A DNA stretch of 64,000 bases from Rhizobium altiplani (GTDB lineage: Bacteria > Pseudomonadota > Alphaproteobacteria > Rhizobiales > Rhizobiaceae). Shown here in pieces: positions 51,071-60,230 of this stretch; position 1 is the first letter of the stretch, and each line of letters starts with the position of its first letter. Location of the stretch: assembly GCF_001542405.1 (NCBI RefSeq), contig NZ_LNCD01000138.1:62001-126000 (forward strand), written 5' to 3'. The translations under genes and the position numbers were made by a program. The notes under the pieces are model-generated. The model saw nothing but the letters and a program-made list of their open reading frames with translations. It was not told the DNA's origin and did not search any database.

Positions 51071-53767
51071 CTATTTTCGCAGCGTCGCCAGATAGTGCTC
51101 GAGTGCCTTGATCGCCTTGTCGCGGTCCGCGCCTTTCAGTGCCGAGCCGATATCCCACTGCAGGTCGCCCTCCCTGTTCGAAAACACATCCTTTTTCGCT
51201 TCTTGGGCGGTTCGAGCGCCGATCACACGGTAGGTCTTGATGGGATAGGCGAAGCCCTTGACGGTTAACGGAGGCAGTTCCTCGGCCTCGATTTCGTCCT
51301 TGACCAAAGCGTAGGTCTCGCCCGCCAGCAATATGCCGCCGAGGTCGGCATGGCTCTGCAGTCTCGAAGCGAGGTTCACCTCGCCGCCGATGATGGTATA
51401 GTCCATCCGATCCTCGCTGCCGAAATTGCCCACGGTGCAATAGCCTGTATTGATGCCGATGCGCAGATGGAACGGCAGGGCAAAGCCGGCTCCTGCCCAT
51501 TCCCCGCGCAACTCCTGCATCCTGTTCTGCATGGCGATCGCCATTCTGACGCAGGCGACAGCGTCTTCCCTCGTGCCCCTGGTTTCGGGATCGCCGAAGA
51601 ACACCAGGATTGCATCGCCGATGAACTTGTCGATTGTCGCGCCGTACGTGAGAGCCAGCTTCGCCATCTCGGTCAGATAGTGATTGAGCAGATCGGTCAG
51701 TTCTTCGGACTCGAGCTTGTCGGTCGTCGCCGTGAAGTCGGCGATGTCTGAGAAGAAGACGGTCAGCTTCTTTCGGGTGGACGAAATCTCGACGTTCTGC
51801 TTACCGGAGAAGATCGAGGCGAAGACCTGTGGCGAGAGATATTTCGACAGCTTGCTCGAGACCGCTTCCAGCGCCCGGTTCTGCTCGCCGATCCGTCTGC
51901 TCGCTTCCTCCGCTTCGCTCTTGGCAGCTTCCGTGGCCGTGTGCAGCCGCGCGTTTTCCAGCGCAATCGAGGCAAGTTGCCCGAAACGCTTGAGAAGCTC
52001 CACCTCTTCGGTGCCGAACTCGAGGGCCGAGGCGTCGTCGTAGGCGATGCCGAGGACACCGACCACCCTGTTGTCGGATTTGAGTGGCACGGCCATGATC
52101 GCCCTGATTGTCACATCGAGCTGGGCGGCGGCGGCCGCCCTCCCCGGCCACGTCTGGTATTCGTTGATCACAAGCGCCTCGCGCGTATGCCAGACCGTCC
52201 CCGCCACGCCTTCCTTGCTCTCCAGTTGCTGACCCGCGGCCTGTCCCGCATAGACACCGACGCCGACCATGCGCTGAAGCGTTTCTCCGGCTTCGTCGAC
52301 AAGATAGACGTATCCATGTTGCGTGCCGAGCAGACCTGCGGCGCGCATCGTCAAATCCGACAGGAGTCCGGTCAGGTCCAATCTCGCAATCAGGCCGAGC
52401 GACGTATCGTGAAGGGCGCCCAGATATTCGCTCTGCCGGCGAAACTGCAATGCCAGCTGCTCCTGTTCCCTGCGGCGGTTCTCGAGGTCGCCGAGATTGG
52501 AGCCCAACTGCGCCGTCATGTCGTTGAACGTTGTCGCCAGCGTGCCGATCTCATCGCCCGATTCCACCTTCGCGCGCGCGGCAAGATCGCCTTGGCGAAC
52601 CCGGTCGGCAACGCCCGTCAAGCGCTGGATCGGCCCGGCGATGCTTTCCCGGAAGATCAGCCCCAGGATCAGGCCGAGAATGGCGGCGGCCACACCACCT
52701 AGGAGGATAATGCGCTGGGCCTTCTGGAGCTGGTCGCGGCCGCCACCGAGATCCGCCTGCAGCCGTTGTTGCTCCTCATTGGCGATCTCGTCCAGAATTC
52801 CAAGCATGCCTTCGGCAAGGGGGACGGCCTGCGTGCGGAAGATATAGAGATCCTCACGTGCGTGTTCGCCTTCGACTGCTGTAAACATCTGCGCGGGAAA
52901 CTGCAGGAAGACTGCCCGGGTCTTCGACAGCTTGTCGATCAATATTTTCTGGTTCGGCGTCAGGGCGACGGTTGCGTCGGTGATGCTCTTCCAAGCCGCA
53001 TCGTTGATGGTGAGGTTAGCCTCGTATTCGTATTTGAAGCCGTCTCGCCTGGTGGTCACATAGCCCCGCAGCCCTGCGACCATCGCATAGAAGGAGCTCT
53101 GGAAGGACGCGAGGTCGGCCAGATAGGCCATGTTCTCGGGCGTCGCGTCTCGCTTCTGCTGCGCCAGGATCAGCGCCGTTGCCGTCCCGACAATCGTGGC
53201 GATCATCGGATTTGCATCCGTCACCAGCAGCTTGAGGGCGGGTTCGCGTCGAAGCTGGTCATTGCGTAACTCGAAGAGCTGATCCGTCAGCGGCTGCCAG
53301 GAGGCAAGCTTTTCGTGGAGCTCCCCCATCCGCTGTTCGACGTCTGCGGCCGGGTCGGGCCGCGGAGCTGTTCTCTCCTGGAGCAGACGTTCAAGCGACT
53401 GCATGTCCCCGAGAAATGCGGTTTTCGCCGAAGCGTAATCGTCGCGGTAGCTCTCCTCGCCGAGCGCAAGATAGCCGCGAACGGCGCTCAGCATCCGTAG
53501 CAAGTCGGCTTGCGCCCGCGCCGAGGCGACCGCGCTCGGGGCACTCAGGTTGGTCGTTCTGTTGATGCTTCTGACTGCATCGAGGCTGCCCAGATAGTTC
53601 AAGCCGACAACGAGCAGCGTCAGCGCCGCCAGAATGCCAAATCCGACCGTGAGCTTGCCGCCGATGTTCAGGTTTCTGAGAACCGGTGAAGCTGCGCGGA
53701 CGAGCGCATACAGTGGGGCGACATAGAATGGGCGATTTCTTGCGACCACAGGCTCCTCGTGCTCCAT
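51071..53767 (-). CDS. Membrane nucleotide cyclase with periplasmic sensor, HAMP and GAF domains
   Basis: The 898-residue protein reads, in order: membrane helix (about 38-58), a long helical periplasmic sensor of CHASE3/four-helix type (about 60-350, with SAVRGYLALGEESYR and AGLRGYVTTRRDG repeats), second helix (IILLGGVAAAILGLILGLIF), HAMP (IAGPIQRLTGVADRVRQGDLAARA), GAF (about 460-620), a short coiled coil and a class III cyclase domain (about 670-860). FFSDIADFTATTDKLE and DKFIGDAILVFFGD hold both metal aspartates, so it should make cAMP or cGMP. It starts 18 bases after the stop of a binding-protein gene and is the last gene of that operon. Confidence 0.85.
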   Translation of the reverse strand: MEHEEPVVARNRPFYVAPLYALVRAASPVLRNLNIGGKLTVGFGILAALTLLVVGLNYLGSLDAVRSINRTTNLSAPSAVASARAQADLLRMLSAVRGYLALGEESYRDDYASAKTAFLGDMQSLERLLQERTAPRPDPAADVEQRMGELHEKLASWQPLTDQLFELRNDQLRREPALKLLVTDANPMIATIVGTATALILAQQKRDATPENMAYLADLASFQSSFYAMVAGLRGYVTTRRDGFKYEYEANLTINDAAWKSITDATVALTPNQKILIDKLSKTRAVFLQFPAQMFTAVEGEHAREDLYIFRTQAVPLAEGMLGILDEIANEEQQRLQADLGGGRDQLQKAQRIILLGGVAAAILGLILGLIFRESIAGPIQRLTGVADRVRQGDLAARAKVESGDEIGTLATTFNDMTAQLGSNLGDLENRRREQEQLALQFRRQSEYLGALHDTSLGLIARLDLTGLLSDLTMRAAGLLGTQHGYVYLVDEAGETLQRMVGVGVYAGQAAGQQLESKEGVAGTVWHTREALVINEYQTWPGRAAAAAQLDVTIRAIMAVPLKSDNRVVGVLGIAYDDASALEFGTEEVELLKRFGQLASIALENARLHTATEAAKSEAEEASRRIGEQNRALEAVSSKLSKYLSPQVFASIFSGKQNVEISSTRKKLTVFFSDIADFTATTDKLESEELTDLLNHYLTEMAKLALTYGATIDKFIGDAILVFFGDPETRGTREDAVACVRMAIAMQNRMQELRGEWAGAGFALPFHLRIGINTGYCTVGNFGSEDRMDYTIIGGEVNLASRLQSHADLGGILLAGETYALVKDEIEAEELPPLTVKGFAYPIKTYRVIGARTAQEAKKDVFSNREGDLQWDIGSALKGADRDKAIKALEHYLATLRK

Positions 53768-53785
53768 GCCTTCAGCTTCGGCCCC

Positions 53786-55534
53786 TCATGGCTTGCGCCG
53801 CCAGTCCGCGATGTTCCATGTCTCGGAATCCCATGGCGTGGGATTGAATCCGACGATATCGTTGCGAAGGCCGGGGACGTTTGCCCACTCGACAATGGGA
53901 ATGACCGCGGAGTGAGCAATCAGCAGGTCGTTCATCGCCACGAACAGGCCAATCCGCTTTTCCGGATCGATCTCCGTTTCCGATGCGTGGAACAGCGCAT
54001 CGTACTTGTCGCTGCAATAGCGGGACTCGTTCAGCCCCGACCAGTTGTTGCTTTTCTGAGCGGCCTGCGCGCAGGTCCACTTGACCATATAGCTTCCCGG
54101 ATCGGGGCTCTTGTTGCCAGTCGCGAATTCCTCAAGATCCGCGTAAAAATGCTGGCTGGTATTAAGGATATCCGGTGAAGGCGAGAAGAAGACACTCGAA
54201 TCGATCTGCTTGTCCTCGACCCTGATGCCGATCGCCGCCAGATCGGCGCCGATGATCGCCTGGGTCTTCTGCCGGACCGGGTTGACCGAGGTCTGGAAAA
54301 GAAGGGTCAAGGGAACGCCGTTCCTGTCGCGGATGCCGTCGCCGTTCGTGTCGCGCCAGCCTGCCTCGTCCAAGAGCGCGCGAGCCTTGTCGGGATCGAA
54401 TTCCCAGGTGGTGTTGGGAGAATTATAGAGAACGGGGGCGACCAGGAGGTTTGCCGTTGGCCGTCCAGTCCTCCCGTAAAGCGCGGCGATCTTGTTGCGG
54501 TCGACAGCTTTCGCCAAGGCGAGCCTCACCTTGGCATCGGCAAGGATCGGGTTGGGAAACTGCAGGCTCGCGCGCTCGCCATCCGATGTCTCACGGTTCG
54601 GGTCGGTGAAATTCAGCATGAGGCGCTCGACGTAGGAGCTAAAGTAGAGCGCCACCTTGCCTATCTGCTTCGCCTCAAGCTCCTGCAATTCGGCATCGCC
54701 GATCTGCAGGTTCCACGCGTAGTCGACGACGCCCGTGCCGAGCACGGCCTTGGCGGCCGTCTTCGCGTCGCCGCCACCCTGCAAGGTCACTTCGTCAAAT
54801 CCCAAACGCGCCCGGTCCCGGTATTCAGGATTGGGCTCGTAGATGATCTTGACGGTGTTGACGACGTCGTCGCCGATCAGCAGGACGTCCTCCGTACGGA
54901 ACTCCTTAAGGCGATACGGCCCGGTCCCGACGGGGGCCAGGTTGGGAGGTGCGTTAACCGCGGCCTTGTTGTTGTAGGGAGCAAATATATGCTCTGGCAG
55001 GATTGTTCCCTGTATACCGACGAAGGGGAGCGCCCAGGCGGGATCGACATCCTTGAACGTTACCTTGACGGTCAGGTCGTCGAGTGCTTCGACCTTGTCG
55101 ACCGACTTGTAGGTTCCGATACTCGAGGAGCCCACATCCGGATTGGTGATGTAGGCATAGGTGAACACAACGTCCTTGGCGGTGAAGGGGACGCCGTCCG
55201 ACCATTTGACGTTCGGCTTCAGCTTCCAGGTGACCGACCGCCCGTCGCCCGCGACCTGGCCGTTCGTCAAGGAGGGAATTTCCTCAGCTAGAAACGGAAC
55301 CAGATGTCCCTCGGCGTCGAAACTCGCCAGCGGTTCATAGACAACGCGGCTGGCAGTCTGATCCTTCACGCCGGGGGCGAGATGCGGGTTGAGGATGCTG
55401 GGCGCCTGCCAGAAGAAGAGTCTCAGTGTGCGATCAGCCGAATGGGCAGGGTGTGAGACAACCGCAAACAGCAGGGCTATCACCAGAACGAAAAAGCGTT
55501 GCGCTCTACCCATGTTTGCACGTGCCTCCGTCAT
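53786..55534 (-). CDS. Family 5 (oligopeptide-type) solute-binding protein, copy 2
   Basis: The 582-residue exported protein has a signal peptide (core FFVLVIALLFAVV, cleavage after HSA) and the family 5 fold: WQAPSILNPHLAPG, VYEPLASFDAEGHLVPFLAEE, GRSVTWKLKPNVKWSDGVPF and FTYAYITNPDVG. An ATG at 55534 overlaps the upstream stop (ATGA); a second ATG at 55513 has GGAGG eleven bases ahead and would also give a signal peptide. It is a close paralogue of the upstream gene. No permease or ATPase gene is near, and the next gene is a membrane cyclase. Confidence 0.85.
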   Translation of the reverse strand: MTEARANMGRAQRFFVLVIALLFAVVSHPAHSADRTLRLFFWQAPSILNPHLAPGVKDQTASRVVYEPLASFDAEGHLVPFLAEEIPSLTNGQVAGDGRSVTWKLKPNVKWSDGVPFTAKDVVFTYAYITNPDVGSSSIGTYKSVDKVEALDDLTVKVTFKDVDPAWALPFVGIQGTILPEHIFAPYNNKAAVNAPPNLAPVGTGPYRLKEFRTEDVLLIGDDVVNTVKIIYEPNPEYRDRARLGFDEVTLQGGGDAKTAAKAVLGTGVVDYAWNLQIGDAELQELEAKQIGKVALYFSSYVERLMLNFTDPNRETSDGERASLQFPNPILADAKVRLALAKAVDRNKIAALYGRTGRPTANLLVAPVLYNSPNTTWEFDPDKARALLDEAGWRDTNGDGIRDRNGVPLTLLFQTSVNPVRQKTQAIIGADLAAIGIRVEDKQIDSSVFFSPSPDILNTSQHFYADLEEFATGNKSPDPGSYMVKWTCAQAAQKSNNWSGLNESRYCSDKYDALFHASETEIDPEKRIGLFVAMNDLLIAHSAVIPIVEWANVPGLRNDIVGFNPTPWDSETWNIADWRRKP

Positions 55535-57297
55535 TTGTGATGCCAACCGGCGATGTTCCAGGTTTCGGAATCCCAAGGTGTCGGGTCGAAGCCTTCAAGG
55601 GAGTTGCTTATTCCGCTGACATCGGCCCAGTGAACCAGAGGAATTGCCGCGAAATCCGAAACGAGCAGATCGTCCATCTTCACGAAGATCTGCCGGCGCT
55701 TGGCCGGATCGACCTCGACGGCCGACGCCCGATAGAGCGTGTCATAATCCTTGTTGCAGTAGCGGGCCCAGTTTGACCCGGACCAGTTATTGGCCTTTTG
55801 CGCCGCTTCGCCGCAGGTCCAACCGATCATATAGCTGCCGGGATCGGGGCTCTTGTTGCCGTAGGCATATTCTTCCATGTCGGCGTAGAAATGCCGCCGG
55901 GAGTTGGTGCTGTCAGGCCCGGAGCCCAGAAAGATGCTGGAGTCGATCATCTTGTTTTCGACCTTGACCCCGATCGCCTCCAGGTCTGCCTTGACGATCT
56001 CCTGGGTCTGCTGGCGAACGGAATTGACGGTTGTCTGAAACAGGAAACGCAGCGGCACGCCGTTCTTGTCGCGCACGCCGTCGCCGTCGCTGTCTTTCCA
56101 CCCTGCCGACTCGAGGATCGACTTGGCTTTGTCGGGATCGAACGCCCATTCGCTATTCGGCGAATTGAAGATTTCCGGGGCGACTAAAATGTTGCTGGTC
56201 GCACGGCCCGTGCGGCCATAGAGCGCCGCGATCTTCTGTCGGTCGATAGCAAGTGCGAGTGCAGCGCGTACATTGCTGTCGGACAATGTGGGATGCGGAT
56301 ATTGCAGGCTCGACCGTTCCCCGTCGGCGGTTTCTCGGTTGGGGTCGGTGAAGTTCAGCATGATGCGCTCGACATAGGAGCCCCAGGAGACCGTCGCCTT
56401 GCCGACACCGTCCGTTTCGAGCTCCTTTAGCACGACATCGTCGACCTGGAGGTTCCAGGCATAGTCGACCACGCCTTCCTTCAGCACCGCCTTGGCCGCG
56501 ACCGAAGCGTCGCCGCCGCCCTGGAGCGTCACCGCATCGAAGGTCAGCTCATCCGCGTTGCGATAATACGGATTGCGCTCGAAGATGGCCTTCACCGTGT
56601 TGACGACATCCTCACCTATGACAAGCACATCCTCAGTCTGAAACGCCTTCAGCCGGTACGGGCCTGTGCCTATGGGGGCCAGATTCACCGGTGCCGTGAC
56701 CGCATCCTTGTTGTTGTAGGGGGCAAACACATGCTCGGGCAGGATCATACCCTGCACGCCGACAAACGGCAGCGCCCACGCCGGATTGACGTCCTTGAAC
56801 GTGATCCGCACGGTGTCGTCGTCGACCGCATCGACCTTGTCGATTGCCTTGTAAGAGCCGACACTCGCCGAGCCGACATCCGGGTTTGTGATATAGTTGT
56901 AGGTGAACAGCACATCCTTGGCCGTGAAGGGCTGGCCGTCGGACCATTTGATACCGTGCTTGAGCTTCCAGACGACGGAACGACCGTCGGCGCTCACGCC
57001 GCCATTCTCGAGCGTCGGAATGTCCGCAGCAAGGAAGGGAACGAGATGTCCCTCGCGGTCGAAGCTGGCAAGAGGCTCATAGACGATCCGGCTGGCTGTC
57101 TGGTCCTTGATGCCCGGAGCCAAGTGAGGATTGAGCGTGCTTGGAGCCTGCCATAACAGCAATTTCAACGTCTTGTCGGCCGACATGGCGTGTTGTGGGA
57201 CAATCAAGATCGACAGGAAGAGAATAGTCGGCAGAACGAAGCGCGCTGTCTCCAGGAACGCTCCGCGTTGCAACCGGCACCGAGCTTCTCTCCGCAT
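55531..57297 (-). CDS. Family 5 (oligopeptide-type) solute-binding protein, copy 1
   Basis: The 588-residue exported protein opens with a signal peptide (core LPTILFLSILIV, cleavage near AMSA) and continues DKTLKLLLWQAPSTLNPHLAPG, nearly the same as copy 2; the two stay alignable to their shared ends (TPWDSETWNIA). GGGGGAG precedes ATG 57297. Family 5 members bind peptides, opines, nickel or other ligands for ABC import, and the asparagine-rich ESGW-type hinge is present. As first gene of an operon with a second binding protein and a cyclase but no transporter, it may be a sensor component. Confidence 0.85.
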   Translation of the reverse strand: MRREARCRLQRGAFLETARFVLPTILFLSILIVPQHAMSADKTLKLLLWQAPSTLNPHLAPGIKDQTASRIVYEPLASFDREGHLVPFLAADIPTLENGGVSADGRSVVWKLKHGIKWSDGQPFTAKDVLFTYNYITNPDVGSASVGSYKAIDKVDAVDDDTVRITFKDVNPAWALPFVGVQGMILPEHVFAPYNNKDAVTAPVNLAPIGTGPYRLKAFQTEDVLVIGEDVVNTVKAIFERNPYYRNADELTFDAVTLQGGGDASVAAKAVLKEGVVDYAWNLQVDDVVLKELETDGVGKATVSWGSYVERIMLNFTDPNRETADGERSSLQYPHPTLSDSNVRAALALAIDRQKIAALYGRTGRATSNILVAPEIFNSPNSEWAFDPDKAKSILESAGWKDSDGDGVRDKNGVPLRFLFQTTVNSVRQQTQEIVKADLEAIGVKVENKMIDSSIFLGSGPDSTNSRRHFYADMEEYAYGNKSPDPGSYMIGWTCGEAAQKANNWSGSNWARYCNKDYDTLYRASAVEVDPAKRRQIFVKMDDLLVSDFAAIPLVHWADVSGISNSLEGFDPTPWDSETWNIAGWHHK

Positions 57298-57755
57298 CGC
57301 ACTCCCCCACGATGGTATTGCCCGACGGCGGCAGGACCCGCTGCGCGTCAGTATCCTAGAAGTCCATCAAATTCCTTCCATGCGTCTCGGCAGACGCCAT
57401 GTTGATCTCATCATGAACAGTTGGCAATACCCAGGGTGGTAGAGCGAGAAAGCCTAAAGCTTGTCGAAATTAGACGCTTTTCGACATTGCTCGACGAACA
57501 GGATTGCCAGGCTGACAGAGGCTTCGCCTTATCCTAACTGAGGCAGGCAAAGACTTCTGCGAAACGCGCGGCCCCGGGAGCAGTGTCTGCAACGGGCCTG
57601 AGAGCGGTCAATGCGTGACGTGAGTTCCGGCGTTCCAACCGCCATGCCCAGGTCGCGCCAGACACCACGTCGCCAATACCGCGCATTTTAGCAATCCGAC
57701 ATACGAACAGATAAACCCTAGCGTGTTAAACTCTGGAAGAATTTAGGAGTGAGAC
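57298..57755. promoter_or_regulatory. Divergent promoter region with dyad TGTCGAAA-N9-TTTCGACA
   Basis: No gene is seen in these 458 bp. TGTCGAAA (57462-57469) and TTTCGACA (57479-57486) form a perfect interrupted dyad 165 bp upstream of the binding-protein/cyclase operon; another partial CTCGACGAAC follows at 57490. This is a candidate operator for an unknown regulator. Confidence 0.5.
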
Positions 57756-58088
57756 ATGAAGTTTCCAATGGTGGTAGCTTTGAGTTCGGCAGCGGCATTC
57801 CTGGGAACCGGCGGCTACGCCGTGTTGCCCAAATTTGTGACCGCTCCGATCCAGCGTTCGTTTGCTGCACCGACGCAGCCGATGATCATCGACAACGGAG
57901 TGATCGTGCAACGAGGCACGGCCTGCAACATCAAGGGCAACGTCAGCATCGAATCTGGCGACCGCATCTATCACGTGCCGGGCCAGCACTATTACGAGGC
58001 CACAAAGATATCGCCGCAATATGGCGAGCGCTGGTTCTGTTCCGAGCAAGAAGCGCGTGAAGCTGGTTGGCGAAAGGCCGGATACTAA
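57756..58088 (+). CDS. Small exported protein with C-terminal sunset-like domain
   Basis: The 110-residue product has a signal-anchor or signal peptide (about 1-24) and a 50-residue C-terminal module reading CNIKGNVSIESGDRIYHVPG, then YYEATKISPQYGERWFCSEQEAREAGWRKA. This module, with two cysteines and the WFCSE-GWRKA end, is common in short rhizobial envelope proteins and at the end of some thermonucleases. Function is unknown. GAGTGAGAC precedes ATG 57756. Confidence 0.7.
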   Translation: MKFPMVVALSSAAAFLGTGGYAVLPKFVTAPIQRSFAAPTQPMIIDNGVIVQRGTACNIKGNVSIESGDRIYHVPGQHYYEATKISPQYGERWFCSEQEAREAGWRKAGY

Positions 58089-58310
58089 TCCCGCTGAGTG
58101 AAAAACCGTTCGTTGCTACTTGGAAATTGACCTCGACCCCCGCGTCTTCGCGCCAATGGTGCGTTTCTCTCACTCGCAAGCGGAGCCATCGATCCTATAG
58201 AAATGAACGTCAGCGCTGTCACTGTTAAACCATCGTTCCAGTCGTGACGGCTTTGCGCCACGTGTAGACCATGTTGATCTGGAAGCACGTTGCTGGCATA
58301 GAAGCCGATA

Positions 58311-58390
58311 CGGGAATGGTGTCTCCCTATAACCGCGCTGTTGCTGATGACGCCTGCTGATCAACGCCCCATTCGGGCGAGCAGGAGGCG
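58311..58390 (+). promoter_or_regulatory. Fluoride riboswitch (crcB motif) with Shine-Dalgarno sequestration
   Basis: CGGGAATGGTGTCTCCC (58311-58327), TATAACCGC and GCTGATGACGCCTGC (58343-58357) match the conserved parts of the fluoride-sensing crcB RNA in order and spacing. CGCCTGCT at its end (58351-58358) can pair with AGCAGGAGGCG (58380-58390), which contains the ribosome site GGAGG of the crcB gene, so fluoride binding would free translation. A second small hairpin (CGCCCCATTCGGGCG, 58365-58379) lies between. Confidence 0.85.
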
Positions 58391-58393
58391 TGC

Positions 58394-58768
58394 GTGGGAT
58401 ATTTCATCGTGTTTATCGGATCAGGGCTCGGCGGCATGCTTCGCTACTCAGTGGGCATGCTTTCAATTCGTGTCTTCGGGACGAATTTTCCGTACGGAAC
58501 GCTCGGCATAAATGTTCTGGGCTCTGCCCTCATGGGCATTGTCGTAGGTGTTTTCACAACGACCAACCTAACGTCGCAGGACACCAAGTTGTTTTTGACC
58601 ACAGGAGTCATTGGTGGCTTCACCACGTTCTCGACATTCTCACTTGATGCAGCTGTGCTGTGGGAGCGCGGCCAGCATTTGGCTGCTGCAGCGTATGTCG
58701 TCGCAAGTGTCATCGTATCGCTTATGGCTCTGATCCTGACCATGATGGTCATCCGGCGACATCTATGA
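58394..58768 (+). CDS. crcB: Fluoride channel CrcB/Fluc
   Basis: The 124-residue membrane protein has four helices and the family motifs GGMLRYSVGM, FPYGTLGINVLGSALMGI with the conserved asparagine and TTGVIGGFTTFSTFSLDA with the phenylalanine box. It forms dual-topology dimers that let fluoride leave the cell. The start is GTG 58394, five bases after GGAGG, which is masked by the riboswitch hairpin upstream. Confidence 0.95.
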   Translation: MGYFIVFIGSGLGGMLRYSVGMLSIRVFGTNFPYGTLGINVLGSALMGIVVGVFTTTNLTSQDTKLFLTTGVIGGFTTFSTFSLDAAVLWERGQHLAAAAYVVASVIVSLMALILTMMVIRRHL

Positions 58769-58931
58769 AGGTCGGCTTTGGGGCCGTCAGCCGCTTCTGG
58801 AGCCTGGAAAACGAAAGCGGTCAAGCATCCGTCGTGTGTTGGCGCGTGGAGCTGGCCCTAAGCGGACGTTGGAAGTGAACGGCAGATTTGCGTCGGACAC
58901 CGCTGAGAAGCGTCAGATAGAGGACCGATAT

Positions 58932-60230
58932 CTAGAACAGCGTTTCCCCCATTGAAAGCTTCCTGAGAGCGACGGCGATGTTGGCAACCAGCCGCTCCTT
59001 GGCGGGTCCATGATCCGGATATCGGGTCAAGTTGTCGCCGTTGTGCATGAAGACGTAGCCTCCACGGCCGGTCTCGGTCGGATACTGCCAGATCCAATCC
59101 GCCGGTTTCGGGTCGTTTTCAGTACCGACATCGGTGAGCCAGATCGCACCGGGCGGCGGATCGGTCCATCCGCGCGCATACTGCCCGAAAATGCCCGCCC
59201 AGCCGTCGAAGTCTTCTCCGAGGTCGGCGAATATGCCGAACCGGTCCTCGCGCACGCGAACCTTGATGTTCGCGAAGGGACGCGACGGTACGGCGTGGAA
59301 CGGCGCCATGAAGGGTAGCCACGGCTGACACGGCTCCGCGCATATGATGAGGTTTCCGCCCCGCGCCAGGAAGGCGAGGAGATCATCGGCCCGGCTTTTC
59401 AGGAAGAATTCGTCATGGCTGCTCGGAATGTAGAGCGTATCCGTCTTCTCAAGCAGGTCGAGTCCGAGTTGATACTGTGGGGCGAACCGGGGCTCGAAAC
59501 CGGCAATCCCAAGGCTTTCCGCGATCCATTCCGGATGCCACTCGGAGGGAACATGCGAGCATTGCAGATAGGTGAAGCGGTTTCTGGCCGAACGCTCGAT
59601 GCCGAGCTCGCGGTTGAGCCAAGGATAGAAGGAGCGCAGGAAGCGCGTGGTCGCCGGCATGAAGCGCTGGCCATTGTGCGAATGGGGGTCCAGAGTCGCG
59701 AGCAGCAGCCGCCCGCCGCCCGGCAGCGACGGAAAGTCGAGAAACAGGCTGCCGCGCCCGTCGTCGATCTCCATGATGGAACGCGCACCTTCCGGAACGT
59801 TGTAGGAGCCGCCCCAATGCCAACTCATATGCGACAGCGGCAAGCTTTCGGTAATCGGATGACGTGGCACCGACAGCTTGACCTCGAGCTTTTCGCCCTT
59901 TGTCCACCACAGCCAGTCGCGACAGTTGCCGGGCGTCCATGTCAAGCCGGGAATATCGAGCCAGTCGGCATGACCCTGAAGGCAGACGACCAAAAAACCG
60001 CCACCCTGCAGGTAGGCATTCAATTGCCAGGCATGCGGAAGCGGCGCGGCCGAGTCCATCGCATCCGGCATGATTACTGCCGCGTAGGAGGAGAGGTTCA
60101 CCTTCGGTAGATCGTGGATGTAAATGCAGTCGTCGATGTAGTGACGGAAATCCTGAAAGCTTCTGAGCTGCCAGCTATTGCCCCAGTGAATATAGGCAAT
60201 CCGTTTCGGGGGTTCGATCACTTCAGACAT
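58932..60230 (-). CDS. Unknown protein with two amidotransferase-like halves, in an iron-type ABC operon
   Basis: The 432-residue soluble protein appears built from two flavodoxin/glutamine-amidotransferase-like halves. First half: KRIAYIHWGNSW, YAAVIMPDAM, AYLQGGGFLVVCLQGHADW. Second half: DTLYIPSSHDEFF, LAFLARGGNLIICAEPCQPW. Each has an elbow-like VVCLQG or IICAEP position with a cysteine, but no clear His-Glu triad. No signal peptide is present. ATG 60230 overlaps the stop of the ATPase gene by eight bases (ATGTCTGA), so it is the last gene of the siderophore-type importer operon. It might act on the imported ligand or regulate the ATPase; no function is known to me. Confidence 0.6.
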   Translation of the reverse strand: MSEVIEPPKRIAYIHWGNSWQLRSFQDFRHYIDDCIYIHDLPKVNLSSYAAVIMPDAMDSAAPLPHAWQLNAYLQGGGFLVVCLQGHADWLDIPGLTWTPGNCRDWLWWTKGEKLEVKLSVPRHPITESLPLSHMSWHWGGSYNVPEGARSIMEIDDGRGSLFLDFPSLPGGGRLLLATLDPHSHNGQRFMPATTRFLRSFYPWLNRELGIERSARNRFTYLQCSHVPSEWHPEWIAESLGIAGFEPRFAPQYQLGLDLLEKTDTLYIPSSHDEFFLKSRADDLLAFLARGGNLIICAEPCQPWLPFMAPFHAVPSRPFANIKVRVREDRFGIFADLGEDFDGWAGIFGQYARGWTDPPPGAIWLTDVGTENDPKPADWIWQYPTETGRGGYVFMHNGDNLTRYPDHGPAKERLVANIAVALRKLSMGETLF

